64,000 nucleotides of DNA, taken from Paraburkholderia sp. SOS3 (lineage in GTDB: Bacteria > Pseudomonadota > Gammaproteobacteria > Burkholderiales > Burkholderiaceae). The notes beneath the pieces are model-generated. The model did not search any database. It had not been told where the DNA came from and saw only the letters and a program-made list of their open reading frames with translations. Positions 31,049 to 39,707 of this stretch are shown here, in pieces; position 1 is the first letter of the stretch; each line of letters starts with the position of its first letter. The stretch lies in contig NZ_CP018812.1 in NCBI RefSeq assembly GCF_001922345.1, positions 2,914,001-2,978,000 on the forward strand. Reading direction: 5' to 3'. Made by a program: the position numbers and the translations under genes.

Positions 31049-31324
31049 ATGAGCAAACACCGTGACCTCCACCCGGACGCAAAGATCATCGACGAGCTCG
31101 GTGGTCCGACGAAGCTTGCTGAGCGCCTCGGCTACGACAAGGCGTCGGGCGGCGTCCAGCGCATCCAAAACTGGAAGTGGCGCGGCATTCCCGCTCACGT
31201 GAAGGTTGAGCACCCCGAAATTTTCATGACTGACCTGATAGATCGCGTCAAGGCGTCCGATGACGCTCAACCGCCTGCGGGAGGATCTGTCGACGACGCA
31301 AAGATGGCGAAGATGGTCGTGTGA
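31049..31324 (+). CDS. Cro-like regulator
   Basis: 91 residues. KIIDELGGPTKLAERLGYDK is a helix-turn-helix of the YdaS/Cro kind, followed by GGVQRIQNWKWRGIPAHVK, the recognition-helix pattern. Divergent from the repressor with operators in between, it should take the role of Cro and favour lytic growth. ATG 31049 (or 31040) sits so close to the promoter that the mRNA is probably leaderless. Confidence 0.82.
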   Translation: MSKHRDLHPDAKIIDELGGPTKLAERLGYDKASGGVQRIQNWKWRGIPAHVKVEHPEIFMTDLIDRVKASDDAQPPAGGSVDDAKMAKMVV

Positions 31325-31408
31325 TTGGAGTCGGTGCATTGAAGTCCTGATCTGATTTTCGCTTTTGGGCTGACTGCTTGTCGGCCTTTATTTTCGGCCC
31401 CACTCCAT

Positions 31409-31432
31409 GTGGGTAAGCAAGTGGGTAATCAA
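31409..31432 (+). repeat. Tandem 12-bp direct repeats upstream of the next early gene
   Basis: GTGGGTAAGCAA is followed at once by GTGGGTAATCAA, one base different, 36 bases before the gene at 31468. Tandem half-sites one helical turn apart are typical binding sites for CII-like activators. Assignment is inference. Confidence 0.5.
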
Positions 31433-31467
31433 CCGGGTTTTCATCATTTTTCACTATCGCAAAGGCC

Positions 31468-31839
31468 ATGAAACAACAAGAAATCCGCCTCTTCGCGCCG
31501 TATGTCGAGGGCGAGCGGCTACCTAAAGAGCAGATCGAGGCGATGACCTTCGAGGAGTGCGTTGCCAAGGCGCTCGAGATCGGTCTCAAGCGTTTCGATC
31601 GCAAGACGCTCGCAAAGCAATGCCGCATCCACTACCCGCACTTCTCGGAATACATGTCCGGTGCGCGCAAGCTCGACCACCACCGCCTCTTTCTCTTCTG
31701 CATGTTCTCCGGCTGCGAGTACCCGCGGCAGTGGCTCGAACTTGCAGAAGAAAAAGCGCGCGCCGAATACAAGCGCCAGAGTGCGCAGGTCGTCGGCGAG
31801 TACGTCCAACAAGCTTTCGCACAACGGGCGGCTGCATGA
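31468..31839 (+). CDS. Hypothetical early phage protein, possibly DNA-binding
   Basis: 123 residues. FEECVAKALEIGLKRFDRKT followed by LAKQCRIHYPHFSEYMSGAR looks like a helix-turn-helix in which the second helix reads base pairs. It holds the place of CII in lambda-like layouts, downstream of cro. The tail is charged (EEKARAEYKRQSAQ). No firm family. The stop overlaps the next ATG. Confidence 0.65.
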   Translation: MKQQEIRLFAPYVEGERLPKEQIEAMTFEECVAKALEIGLKRFDRKTLAKQCRIHYPHFSEYMSGARKLDHHRLFLFCMFSGCEYPRQWLELAEEKARAEYKRQSAQVVGEYVQQAFAQRAAA

Positions 31840-32030
31840 AATTGAAGCAGGGCGACAAGGGGACCGTGTTCGTCGCGCCTTCCCAGCGCCGCGTCGTGTT
31901 CGATCACGAGCACCGCGGCCGTTACGTTTTCATCTACGAGGACGATCCGGATGATGGCCTCGCGCTGTCGGCCGAGGGGCTGAAGATCCTGGAGCGCGCG
32001 CCGGCGCCCGCGGTAGGGGGTCAATCGTGA
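31836..32030 (+). CDS. Small hypothetical phage protein
   Basis: 64 residues, beta-rich: KLKQGDKGTVFVAPSQRRVV and GRYVFIYEDDPDDGLALSAE. ATG overlaps the preceding stop (ATGA), and GTGA overlap follows. Probably co-translated with its neighbours; unknown role. Confidence 0.65.
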   Translation: MKLKQGDKGTVFVAPSQRRVVFDHEHRGRYVFIYEDDPDDGLALSAEGLKILERAPAPAVGGQS

Positions 32031-32179
32031 TCCTGCACGGCCTTCTCGATGCGCTGCTGCGCGCGTTCGTCATCGCGCTGGTCGCCGCTGCATTTTTTCC
32101 GCACCGCTGGATCTTCTCGGTCAGCCTCGTCGTCGCGTTCATCGGCGCCGTGGCCACGATGTTGTGGGGACGGCTGTGA
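32027..32179 (+). CDS. Small two-helix membrane protein (50 aa)
   Basis: GTG start overlapping the previous stop; 50 residues with two hydrophobic helices (LLRAFVIALVAAAFF and WIFSVSLVVAFIGAVATML) and no soluble part. It may affect the host membrane, as many small early phage proteins do. The stop overlaps the next gene's GTG. Confidence 0.65.
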   Translation: MILHGLLDALLRAFVIALVAAAFFPHRWIFSVSLVVAFIGAVATMLWGRL

Positions 32180-34704
32180 ACGCGCGCCTGCCGACCGATT
32201 CGTATCGCTCGTTCCTTGAAGCGAAGGTGCGTTTGGCCCGCTTCGACGGGTTCGACGTCTCGCTCGACGAGATCAATCCGAAGCTGAAGCCACATACGCG
32301 CGACATCGTGCGATGGGCGCTGCAGGGTGGCCGTCGCGCGGTCTTCGCGTCGTTCGGGTTGCACAAGACGGCGACGCAGATCGAAATCATGCGACTGATC
32401 GGCGCACACCGGCCGTGCCTTCGGGCCATCGTCTTGCCGCTCGGCGTGAGGCACGAATTCACCGGGCAGGCGGAAGAGCATTTCGCCGGCGACTACGCGG
32501 CGCCGGTGCGCTTTATCCGGTCGGACAGCGAGATCGGCGACGAGCGCGAGATCTATCTGACGAACTACGAGTCGGTGCGCGAGGGAAAGGTGACGCCGAA
32601 GCTGTTCGGCGCGGCCAGCCTCGACGAGGCTAGTGTGCTGCGCAGCTTCGGGAGCAAGACATACCAGGAGTTCCTGCCGCTGTTCGACGGCGTCGAGTTC
32701 AAGTTCGTCAACACGGCGACGCCAAGCCCCAACCGGTTCAAGGAACTGATCCATTACGCGGCGTTCCTCGGCGTGATGGACAGCGGCCAGGCGCTCACGC
32801 GCTTCTTCCAGCGCGACAGCGAGAAAGCCGGAAACCTGACGCTGTATCCGCACAAGGAAGAGGAATTCTGGCTGTGGGTCGCGAGCTGGGCGGTCTTCAT
32901 CCAGCGTCCGAGCGATCTCGGCTATAGCGACGAAGGCTACGACCTGCCCGAGCTCGACGTGCGCTATCACGAGGTCCCGACAGACTATGCGAAGGCCGGC
33001 GCGGATCGCGATGGGCAGACGTTGATGTTTCAGGATCCGGCTCTCGGCCTCGCCGCGGCTGCAACTGAGAAGCGCGACAGCATGCCGGCGCGGATCGCGA
33101 AAGTGCAGGACATCGTCAGCGCCGACCCGGCCGACCACTTCGTCATCTGGCACGACCTCGAAGCCGAGCGGCACGCGATTCAAACCGCGCTGCCGGAGGC
33201 GGTGAGCGTTTGGGGTACGCAAGATCTCGACGAGCGCGAGCAGCGCATCGTCGATTTCGGTAAAGGCGCGTATCGCCTGCTGTCGACGAAGCCCATCATC
33301 GCCGGCTCTGGCTGCAACTTCCAGCGGCACTGCCACCGCGAGATCTTCGCGGGCATCGGTTTCAAATTTAACGACTTCATCCAGGCGATTCACCGCGTCC
33401 AACGTTTCCAGCAGCCGCACCGCGTGCGCATCGACATCGTGTACAGCGAGGCCGAGCGCGAGGTGCTGCGCACGCTGCAGGCGAAGTGGGCGCAGCACGA
33501 AGAGATGGTGCAGAAGATGACCGACATCATTCGCAAGTACGGGCTCAACCAGCTGGCGATGCAGGAAACGCTCGCGCGCTCGATCGGGGTCAAACGAATC
33601 GAAGTATCGAGCGATCGCTTTTGCGTCGCGAATAACGATTGCGTCGACGAGGCGCGCCGGCTGCCTGAAAACCATGTCGACCTCATCGTGACCTCGATCC
33701 CGTTCGCGAACCACTACGAGTACTCGCCGAGCTATAACGACTTCGGGCATACGGACGATAACGCCCATTTCTGGCAGCAGATGGACTATCTGACGCCGCA
33801 GCTGCTGCGCATCCTGAAGCCGGGCCGCATCTACGCATGCCATGTGAAGGACCGGATCCTGTTCGGCAACGTGACTGGCGCCGGCCTGCCGACCGTCAGT
33901 CCGTTCCACGCGGAAGCACTCTTCCACGGCATCAAGCACGGCTTCGACTACTGCGGGATGATCACTGTCAACACGGACGTCGTGCGCGAAAACAATCAGA
34001 CATACCGCCTCAGCTACACGGAAATGTGCAAGGACGGCTCGAAGATGGCCGTCGGCTCTCCCGAATACATTCTGCTGTTCCACAAGCCGCAGACCGATCG
34101 CACGAAGGGCTATGCCGACGTGCCGATCCGCAAGTCGAAAAGCGAATACAGCCTCGCGCGCTGGCAGATCGACGCGCACGCATTCTGGCGTTCGAGCGGC
34201 AACCGCCTGCTGACCGCGGAGGAGCTCGCCGCGCTGGGCCCGGAGAAACTCGCCAGCCTATTCGCGAAGTACTCGCTCGAGAACGTGTACGACTACGAGT
34301 TCCACGTCCGGATCGGCGAAGAGCTGCAGGAGCGCGGCGCGCTGCCGACCAAGTTCATGAGCCTCGCGCCCGGCGCGCACCATCCGGACACGTGGCACGA
34401 CGTCACGCGCATGCTGACGCTCAATGGCGAGCAGGCGAAGCGCGCGGTCGAAAAGCACGTGTGCCCGCTGCAGTTCGACATCGTCGATCGTCTGATCGAT
34501 CGTTACAGCAACCCCGATGAGCTCGTCTACGACCCGTTCTGCGGCCTCGGCACCGTCCCTTACCGCGCGATTCTGAAGGGGCGCCGCGGCGGCGGCTCCG
34601 AGCTTAATCCGACCTACTTCATGGATCAGGTGCACTACCTGCGCGCGGCCGAGCGCGAGTACTCCATGCCATCGCTGTTCGACATCGAGGAGGCTGCAGC
34701 GTGA
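32176..34704 (+). CDS. Helicase-like domain fused to DNA N4/N6-methyltransferase
   Basis: 842 residues. The first ~440 look like a degenerate SF2 helicase: RRAVFASFGLHKTATQIEIM (altered Walker A), YLTNYESVREGK, NTATPSPNRFKELIHYA (motif III-like) and FIQAIHRVQRFQQ (motif VI-like). The rest is a methyltransferase: LIVTSIPFANHYEY (catalytic motif IV, TSIPF in place of TSPPY) and LVYDPFCGLGTVPYRAILKG (SAM motif I). It probably modifies phage DNA against host restriction. GTG at 32176 overlaps the upstream stop. Confidence 0.82.
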   Translation: MNARLPTDSYRSFLEAKVRLARFDGFDVSLDEINPKLKPHTRDIVRWALQGGRRAVFASFGLHKTATQIEIMRLIGAHRPCLRAIVLPLGVRHEFTGQAEEHFAGDYAAPVRFIRSDSEIGDEREIYLTNYESVREGKVTPKLFGAASLDEASVLRSFGSKTYQEFLPLFDGVEFKFVNTATPSPNRFKELIHYAAFLGVMDSGQALTRFFQRDSEKAGNLTLYPHKEEEFWLWVASWAVFIQRPSDLGYSDEGYDLPELDVRYHEVPTDYAKAGADRDGQTLMFQDPALGLAAAATEKRDSMPARIAKVQDIVSADPADHFVIWHDLEAERHAIQTALPEAVSVWGTQDLDEREQRIVDFGKGAYRLLSTKPIIAGSGCNFQRHCHREIFAGIGFKFNDFIQAIHRVQRFQQPHRVRIDIVYSEAEREVLRTLQAKWAQHEEMVQKMTDIIRKYGLNQLAMQETLARSIGVKRIEVSSDRFCVANNDCVDEARRLPENHVDLIVTSIPFANHYEYSPSYNDFGHTDDNAHFWQQMDYLTPQLLRILKPGRIYACHVKDRILFGNVTGAGLPTVSPFHAEALFHGIKHGFDYCGMITVNTDVVRENNQTYRLSYTEMCKDGSKMAVGSPEYILLFHKPQTDRTKGYADVPIRKSKSEYSLARWQIDAHAFWRSSGNRLLTAEELAALGPEKLASLFAKYSLENVYDYEFHVRIGEELQERGALPTKFMSLAPGAHHPDTWHDVTRMLTLNGEQAKRAVEKHVCPLQFDIVDRLIDRYSNPDELVYDPFCGLGTVPYRAILKGRRGGGSELNPTYFMDQVHYLRAAEREYSMPSLFDIEEAAA

Positions 34705-34871
34705 ACGCACCAGACCTTTTCCGCGATCACAAGCCGCCGCTGTGGCGCGAACAGGATGCTATCGCCGCGCGGGTAGTGCACGCGCGCAGCCGCGATGAGA
34801 AGCACCAGATCGTGCGCTCGCTTTGCCATTCGCTCGCGCGCATGACCGACAAGCGTCGCTATCGGCTCTGA
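34701..34871 (+). CDS. Small hypothetical phage protein (56 aa)
   Basis: GTG overlapping the methyltransferase stop with GGAGG upstream; 56 residues, basic and arginine-rich (AARVVHARSRDEKHQIVRSL). Short, but its overlap and ribosome site are convincing. No family. Confidence 0.6.
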   Translation: MNAPDLFRDHKPPLWREQDAIAARVVHARSRDEKHQIVRSLCHSLARMTDKRRYRL

Positions 34872-34878
34872 GATCCGC

Positions 34879-35055
34879 ATGGAAAGCCCTCGCCCAATCC
34901 ACGCAGACCCTCTGCTCGGCGAAGTATTCGAGTTGCTGCACCGGATGGAACTGTGCAGGTCGCTCGAACCATTCCAATGGATGGCAAGCGACGCGCTGAA
35001 GAAGCTTCGCGCGTATGAAGTCAAGCAATTGAAGGAGGCGTGTAGTGGCTGGTGA
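34879..35055 (+). CDS. Small hypothetical phage protein (58 aa)
   Basis: 58 residues (LLGEVFELLHRMELCRSLE, then WMASDALKKLRAYEVKQL). Helical. Its end overlaps the replication gene's GTG by 11 bases. I see no family. Confidence 0.55.
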   Translation: MESPRPIHADPLLGEVFELLHRMELCRSLEPFQWMASDALKKLRAYEVKQLKEACSGW

Positions 35056-35809
35056 CTGGATCAAGATGCGCACGGATCTCTTCACACATCCGAAAGTTGT
35101 CCGAATTTCGTCCACATTGAAAGCGGACAGATTTCGGACGGTTGGCGGACTCATGTCCGTGTGGTGTCTCTTCGACGCGCACTCAATTGACGGACATCTC
35201 GACGGATACGATCTGTCGACGGTGGACGATCTGATTGGATGGCCCGGCTTTGCGGCGGCCATGAAAATGGTCGGCTGGCTCGACGATAACTCGGAGGGCC
35301 TTGTGCTGCCTGAGTTTGACACGCACAACGGTCAATCCGCGAAGCGTCGCGCACAGGATAGCGACCGCAAGAGAGCGTCCCGTTTGTCCGCTTCCGATGC
35401 GGACAAAAAGCGGACTAGAGAAGAGAAGAGTAAGAGTAGTAAACAACCCCCCATACCCCCCAGGGGGGGCGAAGCCGAAGAATCGAAAAAACGGCCAACC
35501 ATCGCTCTGAAGACCTTCCTTGAGCAGTGCAAGGAAAAAGGCGAAAAGCCGATCCTGGAAAACGACACGGTTTTCGACTATGCGTCGAAGACGGCTATCC
35601 CGGACGACTTCCTGCGTCTGCACTGGCTCGAGTTCAAGGCGCGTTACTGCGAAGAGGGTTCGAAGCGGTACAAGGACTGGCGCTCGGTGTTCCGTAAATC
35701 CGTCCGGGGCAACTGGTTCAAGCTCTGGTGGATCGCTGCTGACGGTGCCTGTTCGCTGACGACTGTCGGCGAGCAGGCGAAGCGCGCGCACGGCAGGGAC
35801 GCAGCATGA
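35045..35809 (+). CDS. Replication initiator/helicase-loader-like protein
   Basis: 254 residues. The N-terminal winged helix (DWIKMRTDLFTHPKVVRISS, SVWCLFDAHSIDGHLDGYDL) resembles phage replisome organisers, followed by a charged linker and a C-terminal DnaT/DnaD-like part (DDFLRLHWLEFKARYCEEGS, KDWRSVFRKSVRGNWFKLWW). It lies directly before dnaB, so it probably recruits the helicase to the phage origin. GTG start, with a purine-rich GGAGG upstream. Confidence 0.75.
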   Translation: MAGDWIKMRTDLFTHPKVVRISSTLKADRFRTVGGLMSVWCLFDAHSIDGHLDGYDLSTVDDLIGWPGFAAAMKMVGWLDDNSEGLVLPEFDTHNGQSAKRRAQDSDRKRASRLSASDADKKRTREEKSKSSKQPPIPPRGGEAEESKKRPTIALKTFLEQCKEKGEKPILENDTVFDYASKTAIPDDFLRLHWLEFKARYCEEGSKRYKDWRSVFRKSVRGNWFKLWWIAADGACSLTTVGEQAKRAHGRDAA

Positions 35810-37197
35810 ACGCGCGCGCGCCCCATGACGAAAGCAGCGCGTTCGTCCCGCCGCACAGCGTCGAAGCCGAGCAGTTCGTGCTCGGCGCGCTTCTCATGGA
35901 CAACGATGCGATCGACCGCATCGGCGAACTGCGCGCGGAGCACTTCTATCGCCACGACCACCGGACCGTTTTCGACCTGATATCGCGGCTGATCGTCGCC
36001 GGCAAGCGCGCGGACGTCCTCACCGTGCTCGAGGCGGCACAGATCGGCGGCCGGGACGAAGCAATCGGCGGCCTGGCCTACCTGAACGCACTGTCGGGCA
36101 ACTTTGTCGGCAGCGGCGGTATCGCGCGCTGGGCCGAAATGGTCATCGAGCGCTGGCGCCTTCGCGGACTGCTCGCGGCGGCGCGCGACGTTGAGGCGCT
36201 CGTGCATAACCGCGGCGCGCGTACGGCGTCCGAGCTGATCAGCGAGGCGCAGGCGAAGTTCGAACCGCTCGCTGACATCCGTTCGTTCGAGCCTCAAATG
36301 CCCGGCCCGGTGCTGACGGAGATCGTTGAGGAGATCGATCAGACCTACCACGGCGCCGAGTTGCCGGTCGTGCCGACCGGCTTCCGGGATCTCGACGCCA
36401 AACTCGGTGGCGGCATGCGCGGCGCCGAGCTGGTCATCATCGCCGGCAGACCGTCGATGGGGAAAACCGCGATCGCGATGGCCATCGGTGGCTACGTTGC
36501 CGAGTTGCAGGGCATGGTGCTGGTCTTCTCGCTCGAGATGTCGTCGAAGCAGCTGCATCAGCGGAACATCGCGCGCGTGGGCGGGATTCACCTGTCGCAC
36601 GTGCTCGACGGCAAGAAGTTCGTCGATAGCGACTGGCCGAAGCTGACACACGCGGTGACCGTGCTGTCCGAAGCGCAGATGCTCGTCGACGACACGTCGG
36701 GCCTGTCGATGGACGAGATCGCGAGCCGCGCGCGAACGGTGAAGCGCCAGCACGGGCTGAAGCTGATCATCGTCGACTACCTCGGCCTGATGACCGGCGG
36801 CCCCGACGAGCGGCACGACCTGAAGATCGGCAGCTACTCCGCGGGCCTGAAGGGGCTTGCGAAGCAGCTCGACGTGCCGGTGATTGCTCTCTCGCAGCTC
36901 AACCGCGGCGTCGAGCAGCGGCCGAACAAGCGCCCGACCATGGGCGACCTGCGCGACTCCGGTGCCATCGAGCAGGACGCCGACATCATCCTGATGCTCT
37001 ACCGCGACGAGGTCTACAACGCCGATAGCCCCGACAGGGGCACGGCCGAAATTATCGTCGGCAAGCAACGCAATGGTGAGACGGGACCCGTGCGCCTGGC
37101 GTTCGCCGGCGAGTACCAGCGCTTCTCGGATCTCGCGTACGACTACGTGCCGGCGACCCCCGAGCAACCCAAGAAAACACGTCGAGGTTTCGAATGA
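35806..37197 (+). CDS. dnaB: Replicative DNA helicase (DnaB-like)
   Basis: 463 residues with a DnaB N-terminal domain (HSVEAEQFVLGALLMDNDAI) and a RecA-like ATPase: Walker A IIAGRPSMGKTAIAMA (about 213), Walker B LKLIIVDYLGLMTG, VPVIALSQLNRGVEQR and the arginine-rich MGDLRDSGAIEQDADIILML. It unwinds the fork in phage replication. The ATG overlaps the loader's stop. Confidence 0.93.
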   Translation: MNARAPHDESSAFVPPHSVEAEQFVLGALLMDNDAIDRIGELRAEHFYRHDHRTVFDLISRLIVAGKRADVLTVLEAAQIGGRDEAIGGLAYLNALSGNFVGSGGIARWAEMVIERWRLRGLLAAARDVEALVHNRGARTASELISEAQAKFEPLADIRSFEPQMPGPVLTEIVEEIDQTYHGAELPVVPTGFRDLDAKLGGGMRGAELVIIAGRPSMGKTAIAMAIGGYVAELQGMVLVFSLEMSSKQLHQRNIARVGGIHLSHVLDGKKFVDSDWPKLTHAVTVLSEAQMLVDDTSGLSMDEIASRARTVKRQHGLKLIIVDYLGLMTGGPDERHDLKIGSYSAGLKGLAKQLDVPVIALSQLNRGVEQRPNKRPTMGDLRDSGAIEQDADIILMLYRDEVYNADSPDRGTAEIIVGKQRNGETGPVRLAFAGEYQRFSDLAYDYVPATPEQPKKTRRGFE

Positions 37198-37385
37198 CCT
37201 GGATCGCCAATCAAACCCCGGAGGAGCTTCGCGCGTTCCTGCGCAAGCGCGAGAAAGAGTGGATTGGAAGCATGACCGACCCGCTCGCGCAGCGCCTGTG
37301 GAAAGAGGTACAGGTGCTCGACGCGCGGATCGTCGAACTCGAAAAGCAACTTGCCGCGCGGACGCCGGCAAAGGCGGTGGCATGA
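37194..37385 (+). CDS. Small hypothetical phage protein
   Basis: 63 residues; TPEELRAFLRKREKEWIGSM and RLWKEVQVLDARIVELEKQL form a short coiled coil. Overlaps both neighbours by four bases. Possibly an accessory of the helicase; unproven. Confidence 0.65.
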   Translation: MTWIANQTPEELRAFLRKREKEWIGSMTDPLAQRLWKEVQVLDARIVELEKQLAARTPAKAVA

Positions 37386-37870
37386 CCGCGATCCTCGCTA
37401 TCGATCCGGGCACAGACGAATCCGGCTGGTGCCTTTATCACGACAGCGGCCGCTTGTTCGCCAGCGGCGTGAAGCCGAACGATTTGCTGTTGCAGGAGAT
37501 CCGGGAGACGCCGGCCGACGTATTGGCGATCGAGATGATCGCCAGCTACGGCATGCCGGTTGGCCGCGAGGTCTTCGAAACATGCGTGTGGATCGGCCGT
37601 TTCACGCAGGTGTTCCGGCGCCCCGATGACGTCCTCTTCGTCTATCGCCGCGACGTGAAGTTACACCTGTGCGGCAGCCCTCAGGCGAAGGATCCGAACA
37701 TCCGCCAGGCGCTGCTCGACAGGTTCCCGCGCACTGGCGGCGGCAAGGTCCCGCAGGTTGGGGTGAAGAAGCAGCCGGGCCCACTGTTCGGTGTCTCGAC
37801 GCACGCATGGTCGGCTCTTGGTGTCGCTGTTACTGCCGCGCACCAGCTCGCGCAGAAGGAGGTCGCATGA
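37382..37870 (+). CDS. RuvC-like Holliday-junction resolvase family protein
   Basis: 162 residues. AILAIDPGTDESGWCLY has the first catalytic aspartate of the RNase H/RuvC fold, DVLAIEMIASYGMPVG supplies the glutamate, and the THAWSALGVAVTAAH segment lies where the last acidic residues normally stand (in this copy A/W are present, so the final Asp may be missing). It probably processes branched DNA before packaging. ATG overlap as ATGA. Confidence 0.8.
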   Translation: MTAILAIDPGTDESGWCLYHDSGRLFASGVKPNDLLLQEIRETPADVLAIEMIASYGMPVGREVFETCVWIGRFTQVFRRPDDVLFVYRRDVKLHLCGSPQAKDPNIRQALLDRFPRTGGGKVPQVGVKKQPGPLFGVSTHAWSALGVAVTAAHQLAQKEVA

Positions 37871-38433
37871 GAAAAGCATGGACAACACGCGAGGAGGCGA
37901 ACGTGCGAACCGTTCACGCGAGCGGCATCGCATACGCGCAAATGATGCATCTGTGGCCTGGGCGCACGCCTAAGGGGGTCAGCGCGCACGCGAGCGAGAT
38001 GGGGCTTGGTCCTCGGCCGGTGCCGATCCGTCGGGACGTCTCCCGCACTCTTCCGCTGATGCTCAAGGAACTGCTTAAGGGCGCGTGCGATGCCTACGCT
38101 CTGGCAGATCGGATCGGCGTGAACCGCGAGTGGGCTGGGCGCCTCTTGCGCGCAAACCTGACGTCGGACGATCCGCAAGTTCAGGTGGTGCGATGGTATC
38201 GCGAGAAACCAGTCGGCCCCTATCGCGAGGTCTGGGCGCGCGGGCACGGTGAAATCGCCGAGCGTCCGGTTGTGCTGTCTCGCGTCGAGCGCAAGCGTCT
38301 TACACGTGCATCGCGACGCGCTGCAAAAGCCAGTCCGTTCGCGGTAGCGGCTGGGCTTGCGCAAGTGCCGATTTCGCGCCCGGGCCGCGTGTTCAACCTG
38401 CTGCGTGACGACGATCTGGAGGAGGCAGCGTGA
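37867..38433 (+). CDS. Hypothetical phage protein, DNA-binding character
   Basis: 188 residues. An N-terminal TTREEANVRTVHASGIAYAQ then LWPGRTPKGVSAHASEMGLG resembles a Myb/SANT-like unit. A second helix-turn-helix seems to lie at DAYALADRIGVNREWAGRLL. The rest is arginine-rich. It is between the RuvC-like and nin-like genes; role unknown. Confidence 0.65.
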   Translation: MRKAWTTREEANVRTVHASGIAYAQMMHLWPGRTPKGVSAHASEMGLGPRPVPIRRDVSRTLPLMLKELLKGACDAYALADRIGVNREWAGRLLRANLTSDDPQVQVVRWYREKPVGPYREVWARGHGEIAERPVVLSRVERKRLTRASRRAAKASPFAVAAGLAQVPISRPGRVFNLLRDDDLEEAA

Positions 38434-38657
38434 AGCGAGCGTGGGATCCGGTAAAGCTGCGCGTCGCATCGTGGGAAGCGCCCGCGCCTGAGTGTGGCGA
38501 CGAGTTGCTCACTCGCACCGGTCGCCGCTATCGGATCCTCGAAGTGCGCACGCGCCGCGGCGCGATCGTCGGGCTCGATTGCATGGTTCTGCCGAAGAGC
38601 GAGCCGGCCAGTGGCCGGATTTTCAACTGGGTCTGGAATGTGAGGGGTCGCCAATGA
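38430..38657 (+). CDS. Small hypothetical phage protein
   Basis: 75 residues from a GTG with GGAGG upstream, overlapping the previous stop. LLTRTGRRYRILEVRTRRGA and LDCMVLPKSEPASGRIFNWV suggest a small beta-barrel. Common in Burkholderia phages in this place; no known role. Confidence 0.65.
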   Translation: MKRAWDPVKLRVASWEAPAPECGDELLTRTGRRYRILEVRTRRGAIVGLDCMVLPKSEPASGRIFNWVWNVRGRQ

Positions 38658-39127
38658 GCAAGGTTGTTCTTCGCATCGATGAGCGCGGCAAGCTGGCCGG
38701 CGTCGACGAGCGCAACGATCGCGCGTACGGGCGCTTTCGCAAGAAGCTCGCCGAGCTGCAGCCTGGTCAGACGCTCGCTTTCGAGTTCCGCATCCCGCGC
38801 AGCCCGAAGTTCCATCGCCTGCACTTCGTGATGCTCAACGCGATCTTCACCTGCCAAGAGGTTTTCACCGATAACGAGCGGATGCGCAAGTGGCTCGAGG
38901 TGGGCGCCGGCCACTTCGATTTCGTCCCCGGCCCGGGTGGCGACCTGATCGCACTGCCGCGCTCGATCGCGTACGAGGCGCTCGACGATGCTGAGTTCCA
39001 CGACGTGCACGAGAGCGTCAAGGCCTTCCTTCGTACACCGCACGCGTACCGGTATCTGTGGCCGCACCTGAACGACGAGCGCGGCGAAATCATGGTCGAA
39101 GCGATCCTCAACGAGTTCGAATCGTGA
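38654..39127 (+). CDS. DUF1367-family phage protein
   Basis: 157 residues. AYGRFRKKLAELQPGQTLAF, RIPRSPKFHRLHFVMLNAIF and the FDFVPGPGGDLIALPRSIAY block are the family marks of DUF1367, encoded in nin-like regions of lambdoid phages. The frame is open upstream, but the ATG at 38654 overlaps the previous stop. Confidence 0.82.
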   Translation: MSKVVLRIDERGKLAGVDERNDRAYGRFRKKLAELQPGQTLAFEFRIPRSPKFHRLHFVMLNAIFTCQEVFTDNERMRKWLEVGAGHFDFVPGPGGDLIALPRSIAYEALDDAEFHDVHESVKAFLRTPHAYRYLWPHLNDERGEIMVEAILNEFES

Positions 39128-39456
39128 CCGCGCGTCTCATCTTCCCGAAGAAGCTCACCTTCCGCTCAGAAGCGTTGCGCCGAGCCGTCGTTCAGCTTCC
39201 CTGCATGCAGTGTGGCATCGAAGGCCACACGCAGGCCGCGCACATGAATTTCGATAAGGGAGGCGCCATCAAGGCGAGTGACGCCGCGCTGGCCGCGCTC
39301 TGTAGCGACAGGCCGGGCGTGCGCGGCTGCCATGCGCTACTCGATCAGGGCGGCAAGATGCAGAAGGCTGAGCGGCGCGCGTTCGAGTTCGAGATGGTTG
39401 CGAAAACCTATATCGCGCTCGCCGAGCGCGGCTTATTGGAGGTGGCGAAATGTTGA
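39124..39456 (+). CDS. HNH/zinc-finger-like nin-region protein
   Basis: 110 residues from a GTG. CMQCGIEGHTQAAHMNFDKG and CHALLDQGGKM supply Cys and His pairs like those of NinG/DUF1364-type recombination proteins with a treble-clef nuclease fold. It probably assists phage recombination. Overlaps both neighbours. Confidence 0.68.
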   Translation: MTARLIFPKKLTFRSEALRRAVVQLPCMQCGIEGHTQAAHMNFDKGGAIKASDAALAALCSDRPGVRGCHALLDQGGKMQKAERRAFEFEMVAKTYIALAERGLLEVAKC

Positions 39457-39707
39457 ACTGGCTGAAGCGGCTCGTTGCCGGCCGGGAATTGGCAGAGCTG
39501 GAACGGTGGCGCGTTGAATGCGCACAGGCGCAACGTTGGCTAGCCGAATTCTACGAAGCCGAAATTGCGCTTCACCACGTGCGGCAAGCGGCTGAAGGTA
39601 AAGCATCGTCTTTCCATCTGCCTCGGATTCGCGATGCGCTCCGCGCGCGCCGCGCTATGGAAGGACGATCGAAGCCGGGCCCGTTCTCGGTGGGGACGAG
39701 GATTTGA
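39450..39707 (+). CDS. Small hypothetical phage protein
   Basis: 85 residues. WLKRLVAGRELAELERWRVE and WLAEFYEAEIALHHVRQAAE suggest a helical protein. It overlaps the upstream gene by seven bases and the TTG of the next gene. Confidence 0.6.
   Translation: MLNWLKRLVAGRELAELERWRVECAQAQRWLAEFYEAEIALHHVRQAAEGKASSFHLPRIRDALRARRAMEGRSKPGPFSVGTRI

Noticed and set aside
31930..34179. A 749-codon minus-strand open frame opposite the methyltransferase
   Set aside because: The plus strand has recognisable helicase and methyltransferase motifs and coupled neighbours; the minus frame is a GC shadow.
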